Shown: positions 44,832 to 54,210 of the stretch, in pieces | How the letters are laid out: each line of letters begins with the position of its first letter | How positions within the stretch are numbered: position 1 is the stretch's first letter | Assembly (NCBI RefSeq): GCF_019457635.1 | Contig: NZ_CP080412.1 | Span: forward strand, 1,612,001-1,676,000 | Source of the DNA: Shewanella mangrovisoli | Lineage (GTDB): Bacteria > Pseudomonadota > Gammaproteobacteria > Enterobacterales > Shewanellaceae | DNA: 64,000 nucleotides | Direction: 5' to 3' | Position numbers and translations under genes: made by a program | The notes under the pieces: model-generated | Told to the model about the DNA's origin: nothing | The model's input: only the letters and a program-made list of their open reading frames with translations | Database searches by the model: none

Positions 44832-46352
44832 ATGGTATTTCGTCTCTCGCTTCCCTTTTGGGGGCTTTTGCTCCTGTTGATTAACGGTTGTAGCTCAATG
44901 GCAGAATTACCCGCAAAATCAATTGAAACAGCCTATCCCTTAGCCGAAAACTCCACCCTGTATCAGGCGGTAAAAACCGCCATCGCGCAGCATCCCGAGC
45001 AAACTGGCGTGTTCCCCCTCGGTGATGGGGTCGATGCCTTCGTCGCTCGCTTGTTGCTGATTGAGTCCGCCGTCAGCAGTATCGATCTGCAATATTATAT
45101 TTATCGTAATGATGAAACCGGCCGCTTGCTGACGTGGTTTTTATTGGATGCCGCGGACCGCGGTGTGCGAGTGCGTTTATTGCTGGATGATATGACCAGT
45201 GCCGACATGGACGAGCAGCTAATTGCCCTCGCGCGCTACCCTAACATCAATATTCGGCTGTTTAACCCAAGCACAGAGCGCAATTACCGCGGCCTTGCCA
45301 TGTTGTTTGGTTTTAGTCGCCTAAATCACAGGATGCATAATAAATCGTTCACCGTGGACAACGTGATGACCATTGTCGGTGGACGTAATATTGGTGATGA
45401 GTATTTTGCCGCGAATCGTGACCTCGAATTTGGCGATTTTGACCTGTTAGCCATGGGCGATGCAGTGCCTAAGGTGTCCGATGAATTTGACCGATATTGG
45501 AATGCCGACACGACCCATCCGATTGAAGTCTTAAGTGATCATAATCCCACGCAGGCGGAGCTTGAGGCGCTGGCGCGGCGGGTGAGTGAGCAGCGTGAAC
45601 AGTCTAAGTCCAGCGAATATGTGAAGCGCTTAGCCGAAAGCCAATTATTGGCAAATTTGCAGAGCGATAGCATGACTTGGTTTTGGGGCAAAGCCTTAGT
45701 GCTGGTTGACCCGCCCGATAAATTGCAGCAGGGCGATAAATCCACTTGGTTACTCAGCCAGTTATTACCTTACCTGACGCAGGTGGAGTCCGAGTTACTC
45801 ATCATTTCGCCTTATTTTGTGCCGACGCAATCGGGAACCGATCTGCTCACACTCTTGGCACAGTCGGGTAAGCGGGTACGAGTCATTACTAATAGTCTGG
45901 CGGCAACCGATGTGCTGGCGGTGCATGCGGGATATAAGCAATATCGAAAAACCTTGTTGGCTGCGGGCGTCGAAATCTACGAGGTGAAAGCTCAGGCGGG
46001 TGAGCGCTCCCACAGCTGGCATGGCAGCTCAAAAAGCAGCCTGCACGCCAAATCGTTTGTATTTGATAATAATCAAATATTTGTGGGCTCATTTAACTTT
46101 GATCCCCGTTCTGCGGCGGTGAATACTGAGCTTGGATTATTGATCACTCAGCCGCAATTGAGTGGCCATGTCAGCCATAATATTGAAGAAAAGCTCGCGA
46201 CGAATACCTATCGACTCGCCTTGGAGGATGGCGATCTCATCTGGTGGGACGATGGGGCGCAGCAGCGCTACGACAGTGAGCCCGACGCGGGATTTTGGCG
46301 TATCTTTGTCGCCGATTTCCTCGGGCTATTGCCAATAGAGTCACAGTTATAA
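44832..46352 (+). CDS. Phospholipase D-family lipoprotein (cardiolipin synthase-like)
   Basis: From the ATG at 44832 this is a 506-residue lipoprotein with lipobox I-N-G-C (Cys20). It has two HKD motifs: H-N-K-S-F-T-V-D in the first half, with 'GGRNIGDEYF', and H-A-K-S-F-V-F-D in the second, with 'GSFNFDPRS'. Both are needed for PLD-type phosphatidyl transfer. The exported, lipid-anchored form differs from the inner-membrane cardiolipin synthases ClsA/B. A GTG at 44718 with AAGGA upstream keeps the frame open and would place the signal peptide internally, so I prefer the ATG. Confidence 0.87.
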   Translation: MVFRLSLPFWGLLLLLINGCSSMAELPAKSIETAYPLAENSTLYQAVKTAIAQHPEQTGVFPLGDGVDAFVARLLLIESAVSSIDLQYYIYRNDETGRLLTWFLLDAADRGVRVRLLLDDMTSADMDEQLIALARYPNINIRLFNPSTERNYRGLAMLFGFSRLNHRMHNKSFTVDNVMTIVGGRNIGDEYFAANRDLEFGDFDLLAMGDAVPKVSDEFDRYWNADTTHPIEVLSDHNPTQAELEALARRVSEQREQSKSSEYVKRLAESQLLANLQSDSMTWFWGKALVLVDPPDKLQQGDKSTWLLSQLLPYLTQVESELLIISPYFVPTQSGTDLLTLLAQSGKRVRVITNSLAATDVLAVHAGYKQYRKTLLAAGVEIYEVKAQAGERSHSWHGSSKSSLHAKSFVFDNNQIFVGSFNFDPRSAAVNTELGLLITQPQLSGHVSHNIEEKLATNTYRLALEDGDLIWWDDGAQQRYDSEPDAGFWRIFVADFLGLLPIESQL

Positions 46353-46443
46353 GCTAAGGTGACTAAATAGCGGTTTTAGCTATCGCAACTCATTTTGTGA
46401 ACCGTTATGATAAAAACAGAATAGTTAATGAGAATTTAGGTTT

Positions 46444-47343
46444 ATGAAAAGCAAGGCAAGTCAATCCCAGGGGCTATTACTGTTTCGGTTGTCGCAAACA
46501 CAGGTCTTTGCTCTGGGCACGCTTAAAATCCGTGAGTTAGTGCCTTACACTCCGCTGAGTAAAATTCCTCAATCTCATCCGACGATCATGGGAGCCGCAA
46601 CGATTCGCGGCCATACCATTCCCGTGGTAGATATGGCGGCAGCGATTGGTTATCGCCCCATCAGCGATGAAGAGCGTCAACATTGCTATATCATCATTAC
46701 CGATTGTCAGCGGATGATTATCGGCTTTTTGGTACGTGCGATTGATAAGATCATCGAGTGCAATTGGCGCGATATTGAAGCGCCATCGGCCAATTTAGGC
46801 CGTAATGCCTTTTTAACCGGAGTGACGCGCTACGATAATCAGCTGGTACAGTTACTCGACGTTGAGTTGTTGCTGTCGAAAGTCTTCCCCGATGCGCCCG
46901 AGGCCAATCGCGCCATTTTAACTGACGTGCAGCGCGAGAAGTTAAAACCCATGCGTATTTTGCTGGTGGATGATTCTAAGGTTGCGCGTAAACAACTTTC
47001 CGATGCGCTCGATAGCATTAACATTCCTTATTTTGTGACCCCAGACGGTAAAGAGGCGCTCTCGATTATGGAGCAGGCCGCCGCCGAGCATCATCCCATC
47101 GATATTCTGGTCAGCGATATTGAAATGCCAGGGCTCGATGGTTATGAGCTGGCGTTTGAAGTGCGTGACAATCCTCTTCTCGCCAAAGCTTATATCATTT
47201 TGCATACCTCACTTTCGAGCGAGATCAGCGTCAGCCAAGCCCATCAAGTTGGCGCAAATGAGGCACTGACAAAGTTTGATGCCCATGAGCTGGTGGAAGC
47301 CATGCTGCGGGGCGCCGATTTAGCGGCAACGCGGGCGAATTAG
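46444..47343 (+). CDS. cheV: Chemotaxis coupling/response protein CheV
   Basis: A 299-residue CheV. Residues ~10-165 are a CheW-like domain ('LFRLSQTQVFALGTLKIRELVPY', 'RGHTIPVVDMAAAIGY', 'VTRYDNQLVQLLDVELLL') that couples receptors to CheA. Residues ~175-295 form a receiver domain with D-D-S and the phospho-acceptor Asp in 'ILVSDIEMPGLDGYE', and a conserved Lys in 'ALTKFDAHELVEA'. It helps adaptation of chemotactic signalling. It is alone here; no che operon is in the window. Confidence 0.95.
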   Translation: MKSKASQSQGLLLFRLSQTQVFALGTLKIRELVPYTPLSKIPQSHPTIMGAATIRGHTIPVVDMAAAIGYRPISDEERQHCYIIITDCQRMIIGFLVRAIDKIIECNWRDIEAPSANLGRNAFLTGVTRYDNQLVQLLDVELLLSKVFPDAPEANRAILTDVQREKLKPMRILLVDDSKVARKQLSDALDSINIPYFVTPDGKEALSIMEQAAAEHHPIDILVSDIEMPGLDGYELAFEVRDNPLLAKAYIILHTSLSSEISVSQAHQVGANEALTKFDAHELVEAMLRGADLAATRAN

Positions 47344-47369
47344 GTCCCATGTTGGATTTTTGTAAGGGT

Positions 47370-47412
47370 TTTGCAGGGGCAGGGTAATTTAATCGGCTTA
47401 TTTCCCTGCAAA
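47370..47412 (+). repeat. Inverted repeat downstream of cheV
   Basis: TTTGCAGGG and CCCTGCAAA form a 9-bp perfect dyad with a 25-base loop, 27 bases after the cheV stop. It has no T-run, so it is a weak terminator or a regulatory site for sstT. Confidence 0.4.
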
Positions 47413-47515
47413 GCTAGACAAGTTCGATCACATCCTATAAAAACCTTATTGGCCTCGATTTTGAAGGTGTGGGGTGGGGAAACTCAGCCGAAATATAATA
47501 ACGATAGGTTAAGTA

Positions 47516-48742
47516 ATGAAACAAGAATCGTCTTTGTTAGCCAAGTTGGCTAATGGCAGTTTGGTGCTGCAAATTCTCGTGGGGATCATCGCTGGTGTGA
47601 GTTTAGCCAGTTATTCACATGAAGCCGCAAAGCAAGTCGCGTTTTTAGGTAGTCTCTTCGTAGGTGCATTAAAAGCCATCGCACCTATTCTGGTGTTTAT
47701 CCTTGTGGCGTCTTCCATCGCCAATCAAAAGAAAAATACTCAAACCAATATGCGCCCGATTGTGGTGCTGTACTTATTTGGTACCTTCGCCGCTGCGTTA
47801 ACCGCCGTGGTGTTGAGCATGCTGTTCCCAACCAATTTAGTGTTGGTCGCTGGCGTTGAGGGCACCAGCCCGCCGCAGGGCATTGGCGATGTGATCAATA
47901 CCTTACTCTTCAAACTGGTTGATAACCCAGTCAATGCGTTAATGACGGGCAACTACATTGGCATTTTGGCGTGGGGTGTGGGTTTAGGTTTAGCCCTGCA
48001 CCATGCGAGTGATTCGACCAAGCAAGTGTTTGCCGATGTGAGCCATGGTATTTCACAAATGGTGCGTTTTATCATTCGTTTAGCGCCTATCGGTATTTTT
48101 GGTCTGGTAGCGGCGACCTTTGCCGAAACCGGTTTTGCCGCCATTGCGGGTTACGCCAAGCTATTAGCCGTGTTACTCGGCGCGATGGCTATCATAGCTT
48201 TGATTGTGAACCCACTGATTGTTTACGTGAAAATTAAACGTAATCCCTATCCTTTAGTGATCCGTTGTCTGCGTGAAAGTGGTGTAACCGCATTTTTCAC
48301 CCGCTCCAGTGCGGCAAACATTCCGGTGAATATGGCGCTGTGTGAAAAGTTAAAGCTGCATGAAGACACCTATTCTGTTTCAATTCCGTTAGGTGCAACC
48401 ATCAACATGGGCGGCGCGGCGATTACCATTACCGTGCTGACCTTAGCCGCGGCGCATACCTTAGGCATTCAGGTGGATTTATTAACGGCGTTACTGCTGA
48501 GTGTGGTGGCGGCGATTTCGGCCTGTGGCGCATCCGGTGTGGCTGGTGGCTCGTTACTGCTTATTCCGCTGGCCTGTAGCCTGTTTGGTATTTCTAATGA
48601 TGTGGCCATGCAAGTGGTTGCCGTTGGCTTTATTATCGGGGTTATCCAAGATGCGGCCGAAACCGCACTGAATAGCTCTACGGACGTGATTTTTACGGCC
48701 GCTGCTTGTGAAGCCGCTGAAAACAAAGCTAAACTTGGATAA
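47516..48742 (+). CDS. sstT: Serine/threonine:Na+ symporter SstT
   Basis: A 408-residue polytopic protein of the dicarboxylate/amino acid:cation symporter family, matching SstT in length. Key segments are '[25 protein letters not shown]', the serine-rich '[17 protein letters not shown]' re-entrant loop near residue 262, and '[30 protein letters not shown]' containing the NMxG ion site. It imports serine and threonine with sodium. A strong terminator follows. Confidence 0.95.
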   Translation: MKQESSLLAKLANGSLVLQILVGIIAGVSLASYSHEAAKQVAFLGSLFVGALKAIAPILVFILVASSIANQKKNTQTNMRPIVVLYLFGTFAAALTAVVLSMLFPTNLVLVAGVEGTSPPQGIGDVINTLLFKLVDNPVNALMTGNYIGILAWGVGLGLALHHASDSTKQVFADVSHGISQMVRFIIRLAPIGIFGLVAATFAETGFAAIAGYAKLLAVLLGAMAIIALIVNPLIVYVKIKRNPYPLVIRCLRESGVTAFFTRSSAANIPVNMALCEKLKLHEDTYSVSIPLGATINMGGAAITITVLTLAAAHTLGIQVDLLTALLLSVVAAISACGASGVAGGSLLLIPLACSLFGISNDVAMQVVAVGFIIGVIQDAAETALNSSTDVIFTAAACEAAENKAKLG

Positions 48743-48777
48743 AGTGTGCTGTTGTTAGTGTAGAAAAAGTATCATAA

Positions 48778-48807
48778 GAGCAGTCACCACGGTGGCTGCT
48801 TTTTTTA
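48778..48807 (+). terminator. Intrinsic terminator of sstT
   Basis: Stem AGCAGTCACC/GGTGGCTGCT with loop ACG-type tip and T7. The CIA30 gene begins only 12 bases downstream. Confidence 0.9.
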
Positions 48808-48818
48808 TAGGAGTAGTT

Positions 48819-49343
48819 ATGATCCTTTTCGATTTTAAGGACTTAGATGCGGCTAAGTCTTGGTATGGCGTCAATGATACCGTGATGGGTGGCCTGTCAC
48901 GCAGTAAGCTCACCATCTCACCTTTAGGTTATGGGATGTTTAGCGGCCATGTGTCGCTCGCCAATGGGGGTGGCTTTGCCTCGGTGCGCTGCGAGTTTTC
49001 GCCGCTTGATGTCGGCGAGTTTAGTGGGATTTACCTCGAACTCGACCGCGACAGAAGCAAGCACTACAAAGTGAACATTAAGGATGCCGATACGCCGCAG
49101 AGCACGGTTTATCAGGCGCCAATGCCCGATGCTAAGCATCAATCCTTTGGCGTTAACGGTGGCAGTATTATTCACTGGCAACGCATCGAAATCCCTTTTA
49201 CGGCGTTTTATCCCCAGTGCCGTGGTAAGCCGATTGAGCGTGCTGCGATAGATTTAAGCCGTTTGACTAGCATAGGGCTGGTGATTGGTGCGCAGCAAAG
49301 TGGTGATTTTTCGTTGAAGATTAAATCGATAGGTTGCTATTAA
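48819..49343 (+). CDS. CIA30-domain protein
   Basis: From the ATG at 48819 the protein has 174 residues and one CIA30 (NDUFAF1-like) beta-sandwich domain: 'WYGVNDTVMGGLSRSKL', 'GMFSGHVSLANGGGFASVRCEF' and a C-terminal 'IGLVIGAQQSGDFSLKIKSIG'. In mitochondria the family assists complex I assembly; the bacterial role is unknown and the fold is carbohydrate-binding-like. GGAG 6 bases before this ATG decides the start; the terminator of sstT occupies the sequence just ahead, so an independent promoter must overlap sstT or readthrough must occur. Confidence 0.85.
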   Translation: MILFDFKDLDAAKSWYGVNDTVMGGLSRSKLTISPLGYGMFSGHVSLANGGGFASVRCEFSPLDVGEFSGIYLELDRDRSKHYKVNIKDADTPQSTVYQAPMPDAKHQSFGVNGGSIIHWQRIEIPFTAFYPQCRGKPIERAAIDLSRLTSIGLVIGAQQSGDFSLKIKSIGCY

Positions 49344-49370
49344 AGGGATAATCCTAAGTTTATCCCTTTA
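49341..49370. terminator. Hairpin between convergent CIA30 and GH109 genes
   Basis: An 11-bp perfect stem TAAAGGGATAA/TTATCCCTTTA, loop of 8, starting within the CIA30 stop codon. It lacks a clear T-run, so termination is probable but unproven. Confidence 0.5.
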
Positions 49371-49395
49371 CGTTAACCGCTCACTTTAGAGTGAT

Positions 49396-50775
49396 TTAGG
49401 CGCCGACAATCCCCAATGGCGTGGCATGCTCCCACGCGCCGCGGGTAAAGTCGGGGAAGTTGACCGAGTTGCTGCGGTTATTCAGCGATTGCTCACTTAA
49501 AATATTCACCACAGACCAAGCGGCGCCATCGTAGACATCCTGATCGAGCGCCTCGCCGTTACGTAGGCAATAGATCATACGCCAGAGCATCACAAAATCC
49601 ATCCCGCCATGACCGCCGTTGATTTCGGCTTCTTTACCGATGCGTTGCCAGAGTGGATGATCGTATTTGTCATACCACTTTTGCATGTCCATATCCCACT
49701 CGTGGTAACTCTTACCAAAACCGCCGTGCTCAACGGCAATCCGATTTGGGAATCCGGCAAAAACGCCATTGGTGCCTTGGATAAGGTTATGGCGGCTGTA
49801 GGGTCGAGGGGTTGTGGTATCGTGCTGAACCATAATGGTTCGGCCCTTAACGGTTTTAATCAGGCTAGTGCTCATATCGCCATTGATGTACTTGAGCTGA
49901 TTACGCTCATGATCAGCGGGGAATTCTCGTTTGGCATACAGCGCGCGACCGAGCGCGGGTGAACTCATGGAGGTGAGATAATCGAAACGATCACCGCGGT
50001 TGATGTTCATATATTGAGAAATCGGCCCTAAGCCGTGGGTCGGATATAAGTTACCGTTGCGTTTGGTGTGCCAATAGGTGCGCCACGAACCGGTTTTATG
50101 GTCGATTTCCTTCATTTGCCAGCGCAGCTCATGGATATAAGCCGCCTCACCGTGGAGCAGCTCGCCAAACACACCTTGGCGCACCATGTTAAGCACCATC
50201 AATTCTTCGCGGCCGTAATTGACGTTCTCCATCATCATGCAGTTTTTCTGGGTGCGTTCGGCGGTGTCGACAAGTTGCCAGCATTCTTCCACCGTCAATG
50301 CCAATGGCACTTCCACAAAGGCGTGTTTACCACTTTCCATGGTATCGATGGCCATGGGAGCGTGCCATTCCCACGGGGTTGAAATAATCACAATATCGAT
50401 ATCATCGCGGTTTAACAGTTCGCGATAGCTGAGATCATTCCCCGTGTAGACCGCAGGTTTTGGCCGGTTTTGCTTAACGATATGCTCAACGGCTCTATCG
50501 ATAACGGCTTGGTGGGTATCACAAATGGCTTTAAGTTCTACGCCGTCTAAGTGGCAGAATTGTTCGACATGGCTAAAACCCCGCTCTCCCACACCGATAA
50601 AACCGACTCTAACCAGCTCCATTTTTGGGGCGATAAGTCCGATTACGGATCTTCCAACGCGGGGTTTAGGGGCAACGCTGCTGGCGTTGGCATTGAGGGC
50701 AATATTGGCCGTAACTAGACCTGCGGTAACGGCGCCCGCAGCTTTTAGAAAATGGCGGCGATGAATATTGTGCAT
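49396..50775 (-). CDS. Glycoside hydrolase family 109 protein (Gfo/Idh/MocA oxidoreductase fold), Tat-exported
   Basis: A 459-residue protein. The N-terminus is a Tat signal, R6-R7-H-F-L-K, so it is exported folded with its cofactor. The Rossmann domain has '[19 protein letters not shown]' and '[15 protein letters not shown]'. The body matches GH109 alpha-N-acetylgalactosaminidases ('[16 protein letters not shown]', '[24 protein letters not shown]'), which cleave GalNAc through an NAD-dependent redox mechanism. It may trim host- or sediment-derived glycans in the periplasm. No other glycan genes are adjacent. Confidence 0.9.
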   Translation of the reverse strand: MHNIHRRHFLKAAGAVTAGLVTANIALNANASSVAPKPRVGRSVIGLIAPKMELVRVGFIGVGERGFSHVEQFCHLDGVELKAICDTHQAVIDRAVEHIVKQNRPKPAVYTGNDLSYRELLNRDDIDIVIISTPWEWHAPMAIDTMESGKHAFVEVPLALTVEECWQLVDTAERTQKNCMMMENVNYGREELMVLNMVRQGVFGELLHGEAAYIHELRWQMKEIDHKTGSWRTYWHTKRNGNLYPTHGLGPISQYMNINRGDRFDYLTSMSSPALGRALYAKREFPADHERNQLKYINGDMSTSLIKTVKGRTIMVQHDTTTPRPYSRHNLIQGTNGVFAGFPNRIAVEHGGFGKSYHEWDMDMQKWYDKYDHPLWQRIGKEAEINGGHGGMDFVMLWRMIYCLRNGEALDQDVYDGAAWSVVNILSEQSLNNRSNSVNFPDFTRGAWEHATPLGIVGA

Positions 50776-51234
50776 AAGCTTCCTGCATTATTTTTTGATT
50801 ATTTGTAGGGCGATGTATATCCCGTTTGTTATATCAGAATCCTAAGCCGAGTGAATAATAAAAGATGTAACAACCTCATTCGTGCGGATGAATGCGCAAG
50901 ATGTGAAATAAGGTATTTATCTTTACTTTAGCGATAGGTAAATAGTGATAAAGATCGCGTTTTTATTTTCTAATTAAGCTACACTGCCGATTAATTAATC
51001 AGGCGAAATTATCTTTTAGTTTTTAAACGTTTAGCAAATTTAATTTAACCAAAAAGTTACATTTTGTGGTGAATTTGGGGTAATTTGCGACTCGGGGGAG
51101 TAAAGCGGTAAATGGGTTCTATGCTTAATGTACTACCACAACTGACGTTCACTTTAGGTGAGTGGGTATTGCATAAGGATATCAGGATGTCTGGGATTGA
51201 AAAACGCCGTCGCCTTCATTGGCGGGAGTCAGAT
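50776..51234. other. AT-rich divergent intergenic region
   Basis: It lies between the Tat-exported GH109 gene (minus) and a small plus-strand gene. AT-rich at 50930-51070. I see no clear promoter pair, dyad or RNA motif. The open frame extends left to 51112, but start choice at 51235 is better supported. Confidence 0.4.
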
Positions 51235-51546
51235 ATGCAAAATCGAGAAATTATTGGTCGTTGGTTAGATGAGCGTCCACTGCTTGGTGACAAAATTACC
51301 CTCTATAAAGAAGCGGACAAATATTATTTAGAAACCTGGTTTAGCGATGGCTGCCATAGTTTGGATGAAGTGAGTCTGTCCGATACGCCGCTGGGCCAAA
51401 AAGTGGAAGATGTCGGCGGCAACTTCTTCGGTGAATATTTTATGGTGACGCCCGCCATGCAACTGCAGTTTTGCAATGAGCAGGGCAGTTATTTCCAAGT
51501 CGATAAGTTGATGGCGGATATTGATTTCAATCAGCGCGTGGCTTAA
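51235..51546 (+). CDS. Small hypothetical protein
   Basis: From the ATG at 51235 it has 103 residues and is not recognised. It starts 'MQNREIIGRWLDERPLLGDKI' and looks like a small all-beta protein ('YYLETWFSDGC', 'FFGEYFMVTPAMQLQFC'), without signal peptide or membrane segment. GGGAG lies 6 bases before this ATG. In-frame ATGs at 51187 (with AAGGAT upstream) and 51121 would add 16 or 38 residues. It ends 60 bases before a strong hairpin. Confidence 0.65.
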   Translation: MQNREIIGRWLDERPLLGDKITLYKEADKYYLETWFSDGCHSLDEVSLSDTPLGQKVEDVGGNFFGEYFMVTPAMQLQFCNEQGSYFQVDKLMADIDFNQRVA

Positions 51547-51606
51547 TGAGTCGCAGCGAAATACGCTAATCAATAAATCGGCAAACACCAACCCGGTTTG
51601 CTCGAT

Positions 51607-51637
51607 ACGAGGTCGCTTAAGGCGACCTCGTGTCTTT
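51607..51637 (+). terminator. Terminator-like hairpin between convergent genes
   Basis: A 10-bp perfect stem ACGAGGTCGC/GCGACCTCGT, loop TTAAG, followed by GTCTTT. The U-tract is poor, but placement between a plus gene and minus-strand rluA fits termination. Confidence 0.65.
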
Positions 51638-51655
51638 AGCGGTTAACTATTTGTG

Positions 51656-52327
51656 CTAAGCCGAGAAGGGATGCTTACTGTAAAAATGCATGGCTTTACC
51701 CGAGTAAGGATGGGTAAAACGTAAACTTTGGGCGTGAAGACAGAGTCTCGGTCTGGCCTTTATCACTTCATTATCGCCATAAAATTCATCCCCAAGAATG
51801 GGATGTCCCAAGGCGAGCATATGCACCCTCAGTTGGTGGGTACGGCCCGTTTGTGGCGTTAATTCGACTAAGGTGCTGTTTTCGCGTCTTTCTAGCACAC
51901 GGTAATGGGTCAGAGCACTCTTCGCGCCAGCCGTCCCTGCCGCTTGCGTCTTTTGATAGGGCGGGTGCTCGGGATCGGGCGCGATAGCTAAATCGATTAT
52001 CCCTGCATCCTTTGCTATCATCCCCATGACTTCGGCGATATACACTTTCTCGTTTTGCCTATCTTGGAACTGGGTTTTTAACTGGGACTCGGCCTTTTTG
52101 TTGCGGGCAAACACCATAATGCCAGAGGTGGCACAATCGAGTCGATGCACGAGAATAGTGTCAGGATACAAACGTTGTAGCCGGGTGAGGGCGCAATCGA
52201 AGGTATGTGCGGCCCTGCCGGGGTTAGACAACAATCCAGAAGGTTTATTAATAATGATTAAATCTCTATCTTGATAGCGAAGATCTAACCAAGGGACTGA
52301 AGGGGGCTGGTAATCAAATATCTGCAT
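51656..52327 (-). CDS. rluA: RluA-type pseudouridine synthase
   Basis: A 223-residue enzyme, close in length and sequence to E. coli RluA (219), which modifies U746 of 23S rRNA and U32 of several tRNAs. The catalytic Asp64 is in H-R-L-D-C-A-T-S-G. Other family segments are 'IINKPSGLLSNPG', 'LTPQTGRTHQLRVHMLALGHPILGDEFYG' and the C-terminal 'RLCLHAQSLRFTHP'. There is no S4 RNA-binding domain, as in RluA and unlike RluC/D. Monocistronic. Confidence 0.92.
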   Translation of the reverse strand: MQIFDYQPPSVPWLDLRYQDRDLIIINKPSGLLSNPGRAAHTFDCALTRLQRLYPDTILVHRLDCATSGIMVFARNKKAESQLKTQFQDRQNEKVYIAEVMGMIAKDAGIIDLAIAPDPEHPPYQKTQAAGTAGAKSALTHYRVLERRENSTLVELTPQTGRTHQLRVHMLALGHPILGDEFYGDNEVIKARPRLCLHAQSLRFTHPYSGKAMHFYSKHPFSA

Positions 52328-52433
52328 CGTATCCTCATCATTTGCGCGGCCATACTAGCAAAATATCAGTCACTAAGCAGTATATTCTCGAGCTGGCGTT
52401 TGCTGAGGTTGCTAGAACCGAACTAGAGCTGAA

Positions 52434-52988
52434 CTAGAATTGTGCCAACCACAATCTGAACTTCATGCCCCAAGTCGAGGTGACTCCCGAGGTGATATAA
52501 CGGATCTCCCCATGGGTATCGATAATATAAATGGCTGGAAATGCCATCGCGCCCCACTGAGTACTTCGCTCACCTTTGTCATCGTTTAGCACCGGAAAGT
52601 GATATTGGTGCTCGTCCATATAGTGCTGGACCTCGCGATCACTGCCAGAAGCCACCGCCACTGAAATGACATTATGGTCTTGGTTGATACTCTCAACCAT
52701 AGGGGAGGTGACGCGGCACACCGGGCACCAAGTGCCCCAGAAATAGACTAATGTTGGCTCTGTCTGGGCAGAATTAAGTGCAAGCTGGCTACCATCAATC
52801 GCGATACCGCTTAATTCTGGCGCTTGGCCGGTGAGCATATCCCGTTGCAAATAGAGGCTGACGCCGTAGAGCACCAGCGCCATGATGCTAAGATCCCTAA
52901 ACTGTTTAAGCCAAAAGCGCGGGCTTCGTAGTTTTTGGCGCCAACTGAGTGGTTTAGATGGCTTAGCGCTTGAGTTTGCAGTCGTCAC
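52434..52988 (-). CDS. Membrane-anchored thioredoxin-fold protein (TlpA/ScsD-like)
   Basis: A 184-residue protein. A signal anchor at ~31-48 places the thioredoxin domain in the periplasm. The redox motif is W-C88-P-V-C91 in 'VYFWGTWCPVCRVTSP', followed by 'SVAVASGSD' and the cis-Pro segment 'AMAFPAIYIID'. CPVC resembles ScsD and related suppressors of copper sensitivity and DsbE-like reductases. It may reduce periplasmic disulfides, for example in cytochrome c maturation or copper stress. No partner genes adjoin it. Confidence 0.87.
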   Translation of the reverse strand: MTTANSSAKPSKPLSWRQKLRSPRFWLKQFRDLSIMALVLYGVSLYLQRDMLTGQAPELSGIAIDGSQLALNSAQTEPTLVYFWGTWCPVCRVTSPMVESINQDHNVISVAVASGSDREVQHYMDEHQYHFPVLNDDKGERSTQWGAMAFPAIYIIDTHGEIRYITSGVTSTWGMKFRLWLAQF

Positions 52989-53133
52989 TGTGACGGGAAC
53001 CTCACTGAATAGGCGTTATCGCAAAGGCGTTAGAGTAAACGCTTAGGCTTAAATAAGGCTTGAACACTGAATTCACTTATTCGAGTCTGTGCCAACTTCC
53101 GAGCTTAGTTCGAGCTAAGCGCTAAGTTCAAAT

Positions 53134-53760
53134 CTAGTCGGCTGAGCCACTGGGTAGATAGTCACTCGGGGTTTTACGACTCCAAATACGGGTGTATGCC
53201 ATCAACTGAGGGTAAAAGGTGCGAAAGGCGGTTTCTGTCTCTATCTGCATTTTCGCTAGCAGTTTATCCGCGCCGTTAAATAAGGCACTGTGCGGATGAC
53301 CTTTTGCGCGTTGCGCCAATGCCTGTTGAATGCCTTTAGGTGTGGCGTAAGCGTTTAACCAATCTTGACTGCGCATATCGGCGATGATGTCCAGACAGGG
53401 CTGAGGGTGATACTCATCGCTTTGCGTCGCAAATTCTGCCAGTTCGCGATAGGCCTTTTGGCTAAACTCGGGCAGCGGCAGGTGATGATATTCTTCCCAG
53501 TAGTAGGCTAAATAATGATCGAAACTTACGAACATCAAATCAGCTGCTATGCTTGTTAACTGGGCAGGGAACAGGGCCATTAGCTCTTGGGTCAGTTCAT
53601 GGGTGGCGCAGAGCTGATTGATTTCTTGGTTTAACCACAGTCCTTGGCGAAGTGCTTGCGGCGCAGAATCGATTGGCGCGGTGATAAAATTGCCTGCCAG
53701 ATTGGCGCTTAGGTGGGTTTTACTGATCTCGGCCAGATGTAAGTGTGTAAGAATGTTCAT
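53134..53760 (-). CDS. acpH: Acyl-carrier-protein phosphodiesterase
   Basis: A 208-residue protein of the AcpH family, with the HD-like opening 'MNILTHLHLAE', 'SANLAGNF' and 'LMFVSFDHYLAYYWEEYH'. AcpH removes the 4'-phosphopantetheine group from holo-ACP. The position next to the queA-tgt-yajC-secDF block, on the opposite strand, matches the enterobacterial arrangement (yajB beside queA) and strengthens the call. Confidence 0.88.
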   Translation of the reverse strand: MNILTHLHLAEISKTHLSANLAGNFITAPIDSAPQALRQGLWLNQEINQLCATHELTQELMALFPAQLTSIAADLMFVSFDHYLAYYWEEYHHLPLPEFSQKAYRELAEFATQSDEYHPQPCLDIIADMRSQDWLNAYATPKGIQQALAQRAKGHPHSALFNGADKLLAKMQIETETAFRTFYPQLMAYTRIWSRKTPSDYLPSGSAD

Positions 53761-53942
53761 TTTTTGTGCTTGGTTAATCGCGTTAGTTCACGGTATCATG
53801 GGCGGGCGCGCTGAGGAAAGCGCAAATAGGCAAAAATCGTGTGCTTTTCTAAGGGAGTGCTTACGTTAGCGTTTCAACAGGAGGGTAAATGCTAACAATG
53901 GGCTGAAAATGCACCAATCAATTAACCTGTTAAGGATCATGG

Positions 53943-54146
53943 ATGATGTGGAACTGGTTTACCAAAATGCTCGGTAAAGACGAGCGCCCTAAGCGTAAAA
54001 AAGTGCTTGTCGATATTCCCTATGAGCAACATAGCTTTCGTATGGATCATTTTTCGCGGACTCGACCTAAATATGATGTCGATGATGCGTTAGCCTCAAA
54101 TGTGCTAAATAAGTCAGACGCCGATATGGATATCGCGAACAAGTAA
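53943..54146 (+). CDS. Small hypothetical protein upstream of queA
   Basis: A 67-residue, highly charged protein that I do not recognise. It starts 'MMWNWFTKMLGKDERPKRKKVLVDIPYEQ', with an amphipathic N-terminus and a basic patch, and is acidic at the C-terminus. No membrane segment. AAGGA 6 bases before the ATG supports translation. It lies 64 bases ahead of queA on the same strand and might share its transcript. Confidence 0.65.
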   Translation: MMWNWFTKMLGKDERPKRKKVLVDIPYEQHSFRMDHFSRTRPKYDVDDALASNVLNKSDADMDIANK

Positions 54147-54210
54147 TCTTGATCTTATTGGCCTCTAACCATAGACTAGCCGCCGTTCTAAGCTATCTAG
54201 AGGCCTTTGC

